This document shows, piece by piece, positions 17,896 through 27,233 of a stretch of DNA of 44,023 nucleotides (its first letter is position 1; each line of letters starts with the position of its first letter). Position numbers and translations under genes: made by a program. Location of the stretch: contig JASJCJ010000052.1 of NCBI GenBank assembly GCA_030066045.1, forward strand, positions 1 through 44,023, written 5' to 3'. Below the pieces are notes generated by a model. The model saw only the letters and a list, made by a program, of their open reading frames with translations, made no database searches and had not been told where the DNA came from. The DNA is from Calothrix sp. MO_167.B12 (GTDB taxonomy: Bacteria > Cyanobacteriota > Cyanobacteriia > Cyanobacteriales > Nostocaceae).

Positions 17896-19740
17896 GTGTC
17901 TAATACTATTGCAGAAAATAATAATCAGAGTCACCAACGGGATAGGTGGATGAAAGTAGGAGAACGGCAAGAATATTTAGAGCTATTAACTAGCACTTTA
18001 CAAGAATCCTTGCGTGCAGAAATTCCATCGGCTGAATTTTTTCAGGTCAAGTGTGTTGTCAAAAACGATCGTCTGATGATTCTCGTCCAACACCCCCAAG
18101 GTGTGACAGTAGATACCGAAAAAATATTTGTTGTCATGGAAGAGGCTCTAGAATCATTATCTGCCCTCAAGGAAAGACAGGTAGAAGTTTTCCTCAGAGT
18201 TGTTGGTTCTAAACTTCCTTATGCCAAACGTGATATGACTATTATGGGTCAGGAGACAACTCCCCCCGTAGTTGATGTGGAAGTGGCCAGGGAAGATATC
18301 CCAGAAGATGAAGCAACTAATGTTTCCCCTTCTCCAGCAATTGATGATTATTATGTCAATGCTGAAAACTCATGGACTCCAGCTGCGACTGTTGAAGATG
18401 CTGAAGATGAGCCTTTTGACCCTCTTGCTGACGCTCCAGATTTAAGCCATTACTCAACAATCAAACGTTTGTACCCCGTTAAATCTTTAATCGTGGGTGG
18501 AAGCTTATTAGCGATTGCTATGTTCGGATTGGGTGCATATTTGGTGACTCGTCCCTGCGTTATCTCAGAGTGCGAACCGATCCAAGTTGCCACAGAATTA
18601 CAAAAACCTGCCCTATCCTGGATGAATAAAACCAGTCCAGTAGGAGAACTAACAAAATTACAAACAGAAATAACACAAGCAATCGCGAAACTCAAACAAA
18701 TACCCCTATGGTCTTCCCGTCATCAGGAAGTAGAACCACTGATCACCAAATTATCTGCTCAAGGGGAAGAAATTAATTTATTGGTCAAAGCTTTCCAAGC
18801 CGCAGAAAAAGCAGCACAAAAAACCCAAACCTCTGGGAAAAAAAGTATTCAAGATTTACAAAATAACCAACAACTATGGCGACAGGCGATTTTACCCCTA
18901 GAAGCAATCAATCGCACAAGTCCCTTTTATGGTTTAGCCAATCCCCAGTTATCTAGTTATCGCCGCAATTTGCAAGCTGTAAATCGGCAGTTACGCACGG
19001 AAGATAAGTGGTTAAAAAAACTAGCATCAGCTAAATCCGTAGCCATAGCGGCTCAGAAACGACAAGACACTGCAAAATCATTACAGGAATTACAAAAAGC
19101 CCAATCTACATGGGAGGTAGTAGTCAATGCTTTGAAGATCATCCCCTCAAATAGTGTGGCACATACGGATGCACAAAAACTTTTAGTCCAGTATAGACCC
19201 AAATTAGCTAAGTCTCGCTTAAATGCAACTAAGGAGCAAATGGCTAGTAATACCTATAATCAAGCCGTTAGTGCTGCTAAACAAGCTCAAATCTATGAGA
19301 CACGAAATCAATGGCAAGGGGCTGTCGGTGAGTGGAACCAGGCTGTAAGGGCAATTAAACAGATTTCCCAGGATAGTTCTTATTACAGCAAGGCAAAACC
19401 TCTGTTTGAACCATACAATCGCTCCTTACAAAGGGCACAGAGCCAATTCCAAGTTTATAATCAGCTACGAACAGCCCGTAATGATTTGCAAAGAACCTGT
19501 GTCAATACTGGTGTGGCAATTTGTAATTTTACAGTCAACTTACAGGCGATCGCAGTTAGAATTACTTCTGAGTATGAACAAGCGATCGCTAAAAGTAACC
19601 AAAATAATTCAATTTCCACTACTAATCACTTGCAAGTATTACAGCAAACTCTGGAAGTAATTAGTGACAATGCCCGTATACCTTTAGCTATTTATGATGC
19701 CCAAGGTAATCAATTTTATCAGCACACACCTAGAGGGTGA
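17896..19740 (+). CDS. Membrane-anchored protein of unknown function
   Basis: 614 residues in three parts. Residues about 20-115 form a compact alpha/beta domain (ERQEYLELLTSTLQESLRAEIPS, then VKCVVKNDRLMILVQHPQGV). Residues 116-190 are acidic and disordered. One membrane span lies at about 197-217 (LIVGGSLLAIAMFGLGAYLV), followed at once by TRPCVISECE with two cysteines. The remainder (about 235-560) is helical, with repeated WxxA-type segments (LWRQAILPLEAI, STWEVVVNALKII, EWNQAVRAIKQI), each about 80-100 residues apart, suggesting TPR-like or coiled repeats on the outer side. The cyanobacterial style is clear, but I do not recognise the family. The start is GTG; an ATG at codon 19 (17950) is an alternative. 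No close operon partners. Confidence 0.75.
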   Translation: MSNTIAENNNQSHQRDRWMKVGERQEYLELLTSTLQESLRAEIPSAEFFQVKCVVKNDRLMILVQHPQGVTVDTEKIFVVMEEALESLSALKERQVEVFLRVVGSKLPYAKRDMTIMGQETTPPVVDVEVAREDIPEDEATNVSPSPAIDDYYVNAENSWTPAATVEDAEDEPFDPLADAPDLSHYSTIKRLYPVKSLIVGGSLLAIAMFGLGAYLVTRPCVISECEPIQVATELQKPALSWMNKTSPVGELTKLQTEITQAIAKLKQIPLWSSRHQEVEPLITKLSAQGEEINLLVKAFQAAEKAAQKTQTSGKKSIQDLQNNQQLWRQAILPLEAINRTSPFYGLANPQLSSYRRNLQAVNRQLRTEDKWLKKLASAKSVAIAAQKRQDTAKSLQELQKAQSTWEVVVNALKIIPSNSVAHTDAQKLLVQYRPKLAKSRLNATKEQMASNTYNQAVSAAKQAQIYETRNQWQGAVGEWNQAVRAIKQISQDSSYYSKAKPLFEPYNRSLQRAQSQFQVYNQLRTARNDLQRTCVNTGVAICNFTVNLQAIAVRITSEYEQAIAKSNQNNSISTTNHLQVLQQTLEVISDNARIPLAIYDAQGNQFYQHTPRG

Positions 19741-19906
19741 TGGGGAGATGGGGAGATGGGGAGTGTGGGGAGTGTGGGGAGATGGGGAGATGGGGAGATG
19801 GAGACCAATTTTTCTTCATCATCCCGTCAACTGTCAACTGTCAACTGTCAACCATTAACTAACACCCATCAACTAACAACTAACAACTCCCAACTAACAA
19901 CTATTA
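19739..19906. repeat. Tandem repeats between convergent genes
   Basis: A GGGGAGAT/GGGGAGTG octamer tract (19739-19803), then CAACTGT heptamers (19827-19850) and CAACTAA-type repeats (19855-19905) ending at the rfbA stop. STRR-like spacer. Confidence 0.8.
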
Positions 19907-20983
19907 TCAAGTTAGTTCGATTTGAGAATCGTCACCAATCATAAACCGTAAGGCTTTAGGACGACGGGGTGCAATAGTTAACTGCGCTCGCTGTCCAATT
20001 ACACTATCAATGATACGTTGCTGAATTCCAGCGACTTTAGCACCTTCTAAAATCACACTATGCTCTAAATCTGCATCAATCAGGGTGGTATGATCAGCAA
20101 TACTCGTATAAGGCCCAACAAAACAGTTTTCTAAGTAACAGTTATTGCCAATGACCACAGGTCCACGGACAGTACAGTTAACTAACTGGGATTGTTTACC
20201 TATTTGTACTCTCCCACTGACATTAGTTTGAGCATCAACTTCACCAACAATTGATGATGTCAAATAAGTATCGAGAATGAGACGATTGGCTTCCAGCAAG
20301 TCATCCTTTTTACCTGTATCTAACCACCAACCTTCTAGTTGACAAGCTGCAACCTCCTTTTCCTCGTCAATCAAATATTGAATCGCATCGGTGATTTCCA
20401 ACTCTCCCCTAGCAGAAGGTTCAATGTTAGCGATCGCATGATGAATCACAGGGGAAAAGAAATAAACCCCTACTAAGGCTAAATTGGAAGGCGGATTTTT
20501 TGGTTTTTCTATCAGTTGTAAAACCCTACCGCTATCATCAACTTTCGCGACACCGAAGGCACTAGGATTAGGAACTTGACGCAGGAGAATTAAAGCCTCT
20601 TGCTGTTGATTGGTAAATTTCTGTAAGAAATAACTTAAATCCCCCTGTTGAATTAAGTTATCGCCCAAATACATTAAAAAAGGGGAATTTCCCAAAAAAG
20701 GAAGGGCAACTTTGACTGCGTGGGCAAGTCCCGCTGGTTCTTCTTGTAAGATATAGGTAATCTTGGCTCCAAACCTTTCCCCATCTCCAGTTTTCGCTTG
20801 CACTTCTGCCCCAGTTTCGGGACTGATGATAATACCAATATCAGTAATCCCTGCTGCTACCATCTCTTCGATGCCATACCATAAAATTGGCTTATTGGCA
20901 ACAGGTACTAGTTGCTTGGCTCCTGTGTAGGTGAGGGGGCGCAACCTTGTACCTTTACCACCGGAAAGAATAAGTGCTTTCAT
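19907..20983 (-). CDS. rfbA: Glucose-1-phosphate thymidylyltransferase (long form)
   Basis: Makes dTDP-glucose (or a related NDP-glucose), the first step to dTDP-rhamnose. The 358-residue product has the nucleotidyltransferase signature LILSGGKGTRLRPLTYTGAKQLVPVANKP in overlapping parts, with MYLGDNLI as the metal/substrate loop and EKPKNPPSN. Its C-terminal third is a left-handed beta-helix (VQIGKQSQLVNCTVRG, GPVVIGNNCYLENCFVGPYTSI), so it is the long RmlA form. The ATG at 20983 gives MKALILSGG directly and overlaps the stop of rfbD as ATGA; a longer frame adds 18 unrelated residues. Last gene of the rfbCDA run. Confidence 0.92.
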   Translation of the reverse strand: MKALILSGGKGTRLRPLTYTGAKQLVPVANKPILWYGIEEMVAAGITDIGIIISPETGAEVQAKTGDGERFGAKITYILQEEPAGLAHAVKVALPFLGNSPFLMYLGDNLIQQGDLSYFLQKFTNQQQEALILLRQVPNPSAFGVAKVDDSGRVLQLIEKPKNPPSNLALVGVYFFSPVIHHAIANIEPSARGELEITDAIQYLIDEEKEVAACQLEGWWLDTGKKDDLLEANRLILDTYLTSSIVGEVDAQTNVSGRVQIGKQSQLVNCTVRGPVVIGNNCYLENCFVGPYTSIADHTTLIDADLEHSVILEGAKVAGIQQRIIDSVIGQRAQLTIAPRRPKALRFMIGDDSQIELT

Positions 20984-21867
20984 AAATTCTGTTGTGTATA
21001 TAATTCTGCTAGCATTTTCCGTAAGCTTTGCCGCCAATGGGGCGGATAGTTACCTAAGACTGCTGCTATTTTGGCACAACTAAGAACTGAGTAACCAGGT
21101 CTATGGGCAGGGGTAGGATAATCGGAGGTAGTAATGGGAACAACTCGCTCCACCTGCAAGGGAAAGCCTAGTTGTCGTGCTTCTTCAAAAATGCTCAGGG
21201 CGAAATCATACCAACTAGCAACTCCACTATTGGTATAGTGGTAAATACCACTAATTTCTGGTGTCAGTTGAGGTATAATTTGGGCGATCGCTCCAGCAAT
21301 ATCTTTTGCCCAAGTAGGACTACCAATTTGATCGGCAACAACGCGAATTTCGGGACGTTCTGCTGCTAATCGCAACATGGTTTTGACAAAGTTACCTTTG
21401 CCATAGGTTCCATACACCCAGGCAGTACGGAGAATAATATAATTACCCCCAATATCACCAATTGCTTGTTCCCCCACCAGCTTGGTTTTACCGTAAACAC
21501 TCAAAGGGTTGGTAGTGTGATTTTCCTGATAAGGACTGCTATGATTGCCATCGAAAACATAGTCAGTAGAAATATGAATCAGGAAAGCCCCTAATTGACT
21601 AGCTGCTGATGCTAAAACTCCTGGTGCAGTGCCATTAATCGCCAATGCCAGTTCTGGTTCACTCTCAGCCTTGTCAACAGCCGTATATGCAGCCGCATTA
21701 ATAATGATTTGGGGTTGGTATTTTTGGACAACACCTCGAAGGGAGTCTGGTTGTGCCAAATCTACAGTTGGGCGGGCGACTGTAATTAAGTTACCGTAAG
21801 CTGGCAAAATTTGTTGTAACTCTTGGCCTACTTGACCATTACTGCCAATCAGAAGAATATTTTTCAT
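20980..21867 (-). CDS. rfbD: dTDP-4-dehydrorhamnose reductase
   Basis: NAD(P)H-dependent reductase that completes dTDP-L-rhamnose. 295 residues with the N-terminal dinucleotide motif LLIGSNGQVGQEL, the segment INAAAYTAVDKAE, STDYVFDG, and the catalytic YxxxK in SVYGKTKL. Full length for the RmlD family. It overlaps rfbC upstream and rfbA downstream by ATGA, so translation of the three is probably coupled. Confidence 0.95.
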   Translation of the reverse strand: MKNILLIGSNGQVGQELQQILPAYGNLITVARPTVDLAQPDSLRGVVQKYQPQIIINAAAYTAVDKAESEPELALAINGTAPGVLASAASQLGAFLIHISTDYVFDGNHSSPYQENHTTNPLSVYGKTKLVGEQAIGDIGGNYIILRTAWVYGTYGKGNFVKTMLRLAAERPEIRVVADQIGSPTWAKDIAGAIAQIIPQLTPEISGIYHYTNSGVASWYDFALSIFEEARQLGFPLQVERVVPITTSDYPTPAHRPGYSVLSCAKIAAVLGNYPPHWRQSLRKMLAELYTQQNL

Positions 21868-22409
21868 GGGAATAACTCCACTTCTTTTAAAGTTTTACCC
21901 ACCTGATCCTTTGCAGATAGTATGGGTGGCGCAGTCAAGGGCCAATTGATGCCAATATCTGGATCGTTCCACAACAAGGTGCGTTCCCCCTGGGGACAGT
22001 AATAGTCTGTGGTTTTATAGATAACTTCAGCTATATCTGACAGCACCAGGAAACCATGAGCAAAACCGGCTGGTATCCAAATTTGCTCGTAATTCTCGGC
22101 ACTAAGTTCACAACCTACCCATTGCCCAAAGGTGGGAGAGCTTTTTCTGATATCTACAGCTACGTCAAAAATACTACCAACAACTACACGTACTAGTTTG
22201 CCTTGGGGTTGGATAATTTGATAGTGCAGTCCCCGCAGCACATTATGCTGGGATTTAGAGTGGTTATCTTGGACGAATTTAGCAGTAATGCCAACTTTAT
22301 CAACGAATGCTTGTTGATTAAAGGACTCTAAAAAAAAACCGCGATCGTCTTTGAAGACTTTAGGTGTAATTTTAATAACTTCTGGTATGTCTGTGCTTAC
22401 AATCAACAT
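21864..22409 (-). CDS. rfbC: dTDP-4-dehydrorhamnose 3,5-epimerase
   Basis: Cupin-fold epimerase acting between the 4,6-dehydratase and RmlD. 181 residues, the usual length. Visible family motifs are FFLESFNQQAF, VQDNHSKSQHNVLRGLHYQ (catalytic His in LRGLH), VAVDIRKSSPTFG, and IPAGFAHGFLVLSD, with the catalytic-site Tyr region VIYKTTDYY. First gene of the rfbCDA set. rfbB is not in the window. Confidence 0.95.
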   Translation of the reverse strand: MLIVSTDIPEVIKITPKVFKDDRGFFLESFNQQAFVDKVGITAKFVQDNHSKSQHNVLRGLHYQIIQPQGKLVRVVVGSIFDVAVDIRKSSPTFGQWVGCELSAENYEQIWIPAGFAHGFLVLSDIAEVIYKTTDYYCPQGERTLLWNDPDIGINWPLTAPPILSAKDQVGKTLKEVELFP

Positions 22410-22569
22410 TGATGGCTAGTATTGTTAACTGGTATTTACAATACTAGTATTATTCCCATTTTTGTGTGTTTAGCTCTATGTAATTAAATAAATTTTATCT
22501 AGTATCTTTTTTGACTTAAGTATTGCGATCGCCAAGATACAATAAATTAAAACAAAAGCTACAATATCT

Positions 22570-23640
22570 TCATAAGTAGGATAATAAAAGCTCGGTGGTA
22601 GCCTTGCCTGTGTTTTCCCAACTGAATTGATTTGCCCTGTTAATTCCTGCAACGGACAGGCGATCGCTCATTTGTAAGTCAGTAGCAATTGTATGCATAG
22701 CTTCAGTAATTTCCCTAGTATTATAGGGATTAATCAGAATGGCAGCATCACCAGCTACTTCTGGAAGAGAGGAGACATTGGAGGTAATAACTGGAGTACC
22801 ACAAGCCATAGCTTCTAGAACCGGAAAACCAAAACCTTCCCAGAGAGAGGGGAAAACAAGAGCTAATGCTTGATTCATGATTGTAGGTAAATCTTGGTAA
22901 GGTAAATAGTCTAAAAATTTCACCTGTTGGGTAATACCTAATTCCTCAACATAAGCTCGTAAAATTGGAGTATAACGTTCATCTGTTGGTCCTACAAACC
23001 ACAGTTCGTAATCTTGACAATTTGGTAATGCAGAGAAAGCAGTAATCACCCGAGTAGGATTTTTGTGAGGATTATGTCTTCCTAAAAATAGAAAATAATT
23101 TTGTTTGGGTAAATTCAAACAACGAAAATTTTCCCTATGGTATGCAAGGGGAATCGCCGTAATTTTATCTTCTGGAACTCCTAAAAATTGGTTTAAATCT
23201 TCAGCAGTAGCTTGGGAATTACAAATCACGTGTTCTGAGTGATGAATAACAGTGGGTATGTAATAACGGCAATAAAAATATTGCGCCTGAGAAAAGTATT
23301 GCTTAAACCTTAAAGGGATTAAATCATGAATAGTAATTATATAACGGCAGTTGGAAAATAGTGGTGCTTCTGGAACCGGGGAAAATAGCAGTTGAGACTG
23401 CATCTGTAAGTATAATTTAGGTAATTGCCATTGCAGCCATAGCAAGCGGCGAAAATGTCCTTTCATCCCAAAATCGGTTGTGATATTGGATGGGGATGGA
23501 TAACATTTCATCCCTGTAGTTGCTACTGGACTAATTATATTGGTGTCTATACCTTGTAACTCTGGTAATAAATTGAGGCTATAGTTTAACCAACCTGTAG
23601 GCTGCGACGGAGCAAAAGATAAATTTACAAGTAGAGTCAT
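22570..23640 (-). CDS. Family 4 glycosyltransferase
   Basis: 356-residue GT-B fold retaining glycosyltransferase, soluble or membrane-associated. The donor-side motif is typical of GT4: LGRHNPHKN, then [17 protein letters not shown], and [23 protein letters not shown] with the E-x7-E pair. The N-terminal acceptor half includes [10 protein letters not shown] and [14 protein letters not shown]. The acceptor is unknown. Located between the rfb genes and the GT2 genes on the same strand, but separated from the latter by a 600-base repeat region. Starts directly at [16 protein letters not shown]. Confidence 0.9.
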   Translation of the reverse strand: MTLLVNLSFAPSQPTGWLNYSLNLLPELQGIDTNIISPVATTGMKCYPSPSNITTDFGMKGHFRRLLWLQWQLPKLYLQMQSQLLFSPVPEAPLFSNCRYIITIHDLIPLRFKQYFSQAQYFYCRYYIPTVIHHSEHVICNSQATAEDLNQFLGVPEDKITAIPLAYHRENFRCLNLPKQNYFLFLGRHNPHKNPTRVITAFSALPNCQDYELWFVGPTDERYTPILRAYVEELGITQQVKFLDYLPYQDLPTIMNQALALVFPSLWEGFGFPVLEAMACGTPVITSNVSSLPEVAGDAAILINPYNTREITEAMHTIATDLQMSDRLSVAGINRANQFSWENTGKATTELLLSYL

Positions 23641-23730
23641 TCAATTTTGGATTTTGGATTTTGGATTTTGGATTGATATCTTTTCGGCTGACATCGGCAT
23701 GATAAAAAATATCAGCAAAAAAGCTTTATT

Positions 23731-23839
23731 CACATCTTGCACCACAAGATTATTGAGAAAATTAGAGCCTGGAACCATTAATATTCTGTAGGGTGGGCAT
23801 TGCCCACCTTACCCTTATTGAGAAAGTGCAAGATATGTG
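23731..23839. repeat. 109-bp MITE-like element, copy 1
   Basis: Bounded by CACATCTTGCACC and, in inverted form, GTGCAAGATATGTG. The interior shares TTATTGAGAAAATTAGAGCCTG words with copy 2. Non-coding. Confidence 0.65.
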
Positions 23840-23889
23840 TTTATTCTTTTTCGGGCTTCCTTCTACACTCCTCTGTGTTCAAAAAAATA

Positions 23890-23951
23890 TATAGCACTAC
23901 ACATATACGTTAGGACATTGTTGAAAGCTGAAACCTATGAGCAGTAAACTT
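23890..23951. repeat. Dispersed repeat with TATAGCACTAC, copy 1
   Basis: Shares TATAGCACTAC, GGACATTGTTGAA, AAACCTATGA and CAGTAAACTT in order with 42577-42640. Lies between the two 109-bp elements. Confidence 0.6.
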
Positions 23952-23995
23952 TTGACTTTTGACTTTTGACTTTTGACTTCCCCTCCTGGGGCGCT

Positions 23996-24104
23996 CACAT
24001 CTTGCACCACAAAATTATTGAGAAAATTAGAGCCTGAAACCCTTATTTATCCGTAACCCACCTATTGCCCACCTTACTCTTATTGAGAAGGTGCAAGATA
24101 TGTG
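23996..24104. repeat. 109-bp MITE-like element, copy 2
   Basis: Same length, ends and orientation as 23731-23839, 265 bases away. The middle differs (CCCACC-rich words are shifted), so these are diverged copies, not a recent duplication. Confidence 0.65.
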
Positions 24105-24237
24105 CCATGTCTAAATCCCGGAGTCTTGAAATAATGATAAAACCGTTTGTTTTTTCTCCACGGATAAATCCGGGGGCTTGTATCCAGCTTATTTTTCAAG
24201 CTTACAAAATAAGAGTTTTAAAGCTATGCAGCAGACT

Positions 24238-25134
24238 CTATTTACCTGGGTTAAATGTCATGATTAAAATCAAAATTTTCTGACTCTGGTGATTACCAGT
24301 TTTCACCCATTCCAGGAGAAATTTAGCTAATAAATAAACTCGCATCAATTGTTGTTCTACCCAATGACGATGCTTATGATAATAATACATTTGACTGCGT
24401 CTGTATTCTATCGCCATGGGACTTGCAGCCTGTTGTGTAGAGTATCCTTTTAAATGAATCAAAGAAACTTCAGGGGTATATATAACTTTATATCCTTGAT
24501 TTAGTACCCTTTGACATAAATCTGATTCTTCAAAATACATGAAAAATTTCTCATCAAATCCTCCCAATTCATGAAATAAACTCGAACGAATCAAGAATGC
24601 CGCACCTACAACCACATCCACTCCTTGCAGATGTTGATATTGTTGTTCGATTACCTGGAGTTGGGAAGGATTATTTACAGCTTGATGTAGTCTTTGAGTT
24701 TGATATTCGCCTTGAATACTAATAGCATGGGCAAAGGAAATTTGAAAACTACCATCAGCATTGAGTAATTTTGGTCCAATAATTCCTATCTGAGGATTAT
24801 TCTGCATCAATTCTATCAGATGAGGGAGAATATTCTCGGTGAGAATTGTATCAGTATTTAATAGAAGCAAAAACTCCCCACTCGCAATTCTAGCACCCGC
24901 ATTATTACCAGCACCAAAACCACGGTTTTCTGACAATTCAATTAGCTTGACGTGGGGAAATTTATCAGTAATGAATTCTACACTCCCATCTTGGGAAGCA
25001 TTATCTACAACAATAATTTCACAGTTATCTTCAGGAATAAATTTATCAATAGAATTTAAGCAATCAGGCAGAACATCTGCCCCATTATAGTTAACTAAAA
25101 TAATAGAACATAAAATATTGTGCTGTTGCATCAT
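24238..25134 (-). CDS. Family 2 glycosyltransferase
   Basis: 298-residue GT-A fold inverting glycosyltransferase. The N-terminus CSIILVNYNGADVLPDCLNSI, the nucleotide-binding VVDNASQDGS, the DxD-type LLLNTDTI, and GGFDEKFFMYFEESDLCQR are characteristic of the rhamnosyltransferase-like GT2 subgroup. The C-terminal helices may be membrane-associated. It begins one base after the stop of the next GT2 gene upstream, so the two are surely co-transcribed. It ends beside a repeat island, and its last residues (ILIMTFNPGK) may be a recently altered C-terminus. Confidence 0.9.
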   Translation of the reverse strand: MMQQHNILCSIILVNYNGADVLPDCLNSIDKFIPEDNCEIIVVDNASQDGSVEFITDKFPHVKLIELSENRGFGAGNNAGARIASGEFLLLLNTDTILTENILPHLIELMQNNPQIGIIGPKLLNADGSFQISFAHAISIQGEYQTQRLHQAVNNPSQLQVIEQQYQHLQGVDVVVGAAFLIRSSLFHELGGFDEKFFMYFEESDLCQRVLNQGYKVIYTPEVSLIHLKGYSTQQAASPMAIEYRRSQMYYYHKHRHWVEQQLMRVYLLAKFLLEWVKTGNHQSQKILILIMTFNPGK

Positions 25135-25135
25135 T

Positions 25136-26137
25136 TCATTTAAGAATATCTTCTTGTCTCATTGGTAAGAACCTTTGTCTAATTCTGTTCATATCAAATA
25201 ATACCTTCCCCATCCAAATTCGTAATCCTATACCTTCCGAACCATAACCCAATTTTAAACTTCGATAACACAGATGAAGAATACCTAAGCCAAAATCCAA
25301 TCTTCTCTCATCAAAAGGATTATACCAATTAGACTCTAATTTCTCCCCCAGCCGATTATAGAATGCTTGACTCAAACTAGCGTGAATTAAATAGCTATTA
25401 TTGGTAACGCGGAATTTTTTCTGACACCAGACAATTAATTCGCGGTATAGTTTTCCATAATCTGTCATTAAACCAACTGTATTTGCACCATGTATCCGAT
25501 AATTGATTAAAGGTTGGCGAATATGGACAATTTTGCCCCTTTGAGCCGCAATTAATGCCACCCACCAATCGTGATGCCATCCAATTTTTTTCTGTGTGGG
25601 GAAAGGGAGAATATAGGGAAGTAGGGAACTACAAAATAATAGAGAACATCCAGTGACTACATTGCGAAGTAATAATAATTCTGGAGTTGCTTTTTCTGGT
25701 TGTCGTCCTTCAAAATTCCAGGCAGAAAGATTGATAACTTTATCTTCACCGTCAATTAGTTGTAAATCTGAATGAACCAGTAAAGCATCCTGAGAACGCA
25801 GTTGTTCCAGGGAGATTGCCAGCTTATCTACAGTCCAAACATCATCTTGATCTGCAAAAGCGATCGCTCCAATTGTACTATCTTGAGCACAGTATTGTAA
25901 ACCGCGCTCAAAATTGTGGTAGTGCTGAAGATTTTGCTGATGAAAATGACAAATAAATCGGGAATCATTACCAATAATCTTTTGGATTTCAGCTTCATAC
26001 CCTGGGTGCGAACAGTCATCTACAACATGACAAACCCAATTACGGTAACTTTGAGTTTGGATAGACTGGATTTGTTTTTGCAAGTATTGCAGATTGGGAT
26101 TATATGTGGCTAAAACAATACCGATTTTTTCTGCCAT
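25136..26137 (-). CDS. Family 2 glycosyltransferase
   Basis: 333-residue GT-A enzyme. It starts IGIVLATYNPNLQYLQKQI, has CHVVDDCSHPG, the DxD region AFADQDDVW, and MHSDL-like LVHSDLQLID, features of GT2 enzymes that transfer rhamnose or other deoxysugars to polysaccharide. The substrate is not determinable. The ATG at 26137 is taken as the start in place of an in-frame TTG six codons upstream, since the fold begins at once (MAEKIGIVLATYN). One base separates it from the next GT2 gene downstream. Confidence 0.9.
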   Translation of the reverse strand: MAEKIGIVLATYNPNLQYLQKQIQSIQTQSYRNWVCHVVDDCSHPGYEAEIQKIIGNDSRFICHFHQQNLQHYHNFERGLQYCAQDSTIGAIAFADQDDVWTVDKLAISLEQLRSQDALLVHSDLQLIDGEDKVINLSAWNFEGRQPEKATPELLLLRNVVTGCSLLFCSSLLPYILPFPTQKKIGWHHDWWVALIAAQRGKIVHIRQPLINYRIHGANTVGLMTDYGKLYRELIVWCQKKFRVTNNSYLIHASLSQAFYNRLGEKLESNWYNPFDERRLDFGLGILHLCYRSLKLGYGSEGIGLRIWMGKVLFDMNRIRQRFLPMRQEDILK

Positions 26138-26317
26138 GTCAATCAAATTTGACAATTATTGCCAATCATAAACCATAACCCCTAACCTTTGACCGAAAAA
26201 TAAACCGAAAATCAGGTATCTTCAACTCTTTTTTTCTGCGCCTGGAGCACCTGGAGCGTGAGACAAATTCATCTCTTGATTCAGCAACACCCGTTTTTTT
26301 ATCTTTAATATTGATTA

Positions 26318-27229
26318 TTACATTTTGCCTAATTTACCTTGCAAACCATGCAATGTACCTAAAATACAAGCCCAAATCTTCGTATTTTTATTATCTGAAT
26401 CATACAACCAAATCAATAATATAGTACGGATTAAGTATTTCAGCCGTAGTTGATAACTTTTAAGCCGATTCCATCCTTGGGAGTAACGGGTTTCCAGATA
26501 AGTATGATTGCGACAAATATAATAGTTACGTAAATCAGAGTATTGCTGAAAAATTATTTTTTTATGTTTTAACTTAACTTGGATAGGAATTCCAAAGTTA
26601 TGATGCATGATTGCCCCTGGCACTATGAGGTTATGAAATCCCTCCATCTTCAACCTTAACCCATAATCCCAATCTATCCCATCAATGAACAAATCTGCAC
26701 GAGGGGGAGCAATTGTTTTTGCAGCCGCTAGAGAAATTAGGGAGCCAGAAGTGATAGGAGAATCACATTCATAAAAATCATGGTAATGGTGATGTTTATG
26801 ACCGATAAAGCGATCGCCTATAAACATTGCTCCTTCTATAATCATACCAGTTCTTGGATCAATGGCTGTAGGAGCAATAATCCCAATTTTGTAAACATCA
26901 CTTAGTAATCTATTATGAGTACTTACCAGAGTTTCTAAGCAAGAATCAGTCGGGATACTATCTTGATCAAAAGTCCACAAAAAATCGTAACCCAGATCCT
27001 CTGCCCATGCTAAAGCTAATACCAAACCCTGACCTATACCAATATTATCTGGACAATGATGAATTTTGAGCAATTCATCATGATCATTAGCTAGTAATTG
27101 CTGTTCGGAATTATCTACTATGAAAATAGTATCGACTGGGTAAGACTGATATTTAATTGCTTGGATACATTTCATAGCAGCTTCTTGGTCTTTATATAGG
27201 GTTATATAAGCTGCTATTTTTGGTGTCAT
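26318..27229 (-). CDS. Rhamnosyltransferase-like family 2 glycosyltransferase
   Basis: 303 residues. The N-terminal nucleotide-binding segment is AAYITLYKDQEAAMKCIQAI, followed by TIFIVDNSE, the metal motif FLWTFDQDSIP, and the acceptor-side GIDWDYGLRLKMEGF. The DQDS form and this order match bacterial rhamnosyltransferases. With rfbCDA in the same locus, rhamnose is the likeliest donor sugar; this is inference. It begins 4 bases after the stop of the large methyltransferase-glycosyltransferase gene. Confidence 0.9.
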   Translation of the reverse strand: MTPKIAAYITLYKDQEAAMKCIQAIKYQSYPVDTIFIVDNSEQQLLANDHDELLKIHHCPDNIGIGQGLVLALAWAEDLGYDFLWTFDQDSIPTDSCLETLVSTHNRLLSDVYKIGIIAPTAIDPRTGMIIEGAMFIGDRFIGHKHHHYHDFYECDSPITSGSLISLAAAKTIAPPRADLFIDGIDWDYGLRLKMEGFHNLIVPGAIMHHNFGIPIQVKLKHKKIIFQQYSDLRNYYICRNHTYLETRYSQGWNRLKSYQLRLKYLIRTILLIWLYDSDNKNTKIWACILGTLHGLQGKLGKM

Positions 27230-27233
27230 TTAT

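Larger units (their letters stand above)
23641..24237. other. Repeat island inside the polysaccharide locus
   Basis: 600 bases without a gene. It holds a GGATTTT tandem tract (23649-23672), two 109-bp elements (23731, 23996), a dispersed repeat shared with 42577 (23890-23951), a CTTTTGA heptamer tract (23947-23979), and near 24160-24185 a CGGAT/ATCCG hairpin beside GGGGGCTTG that resembles a decayed IS200/IS605-type end. Confidence 0.6.

Noticed and set aside
24110-24200. Possible decayed IS200/IS605 end (CGGAT/ATCCG hairpin beside GGGGGCTTG)
   Set aside because: Only one short hairpin and a G-run support it; no partner end or transposase remnant was found, so it is only mentioned in the interval description.
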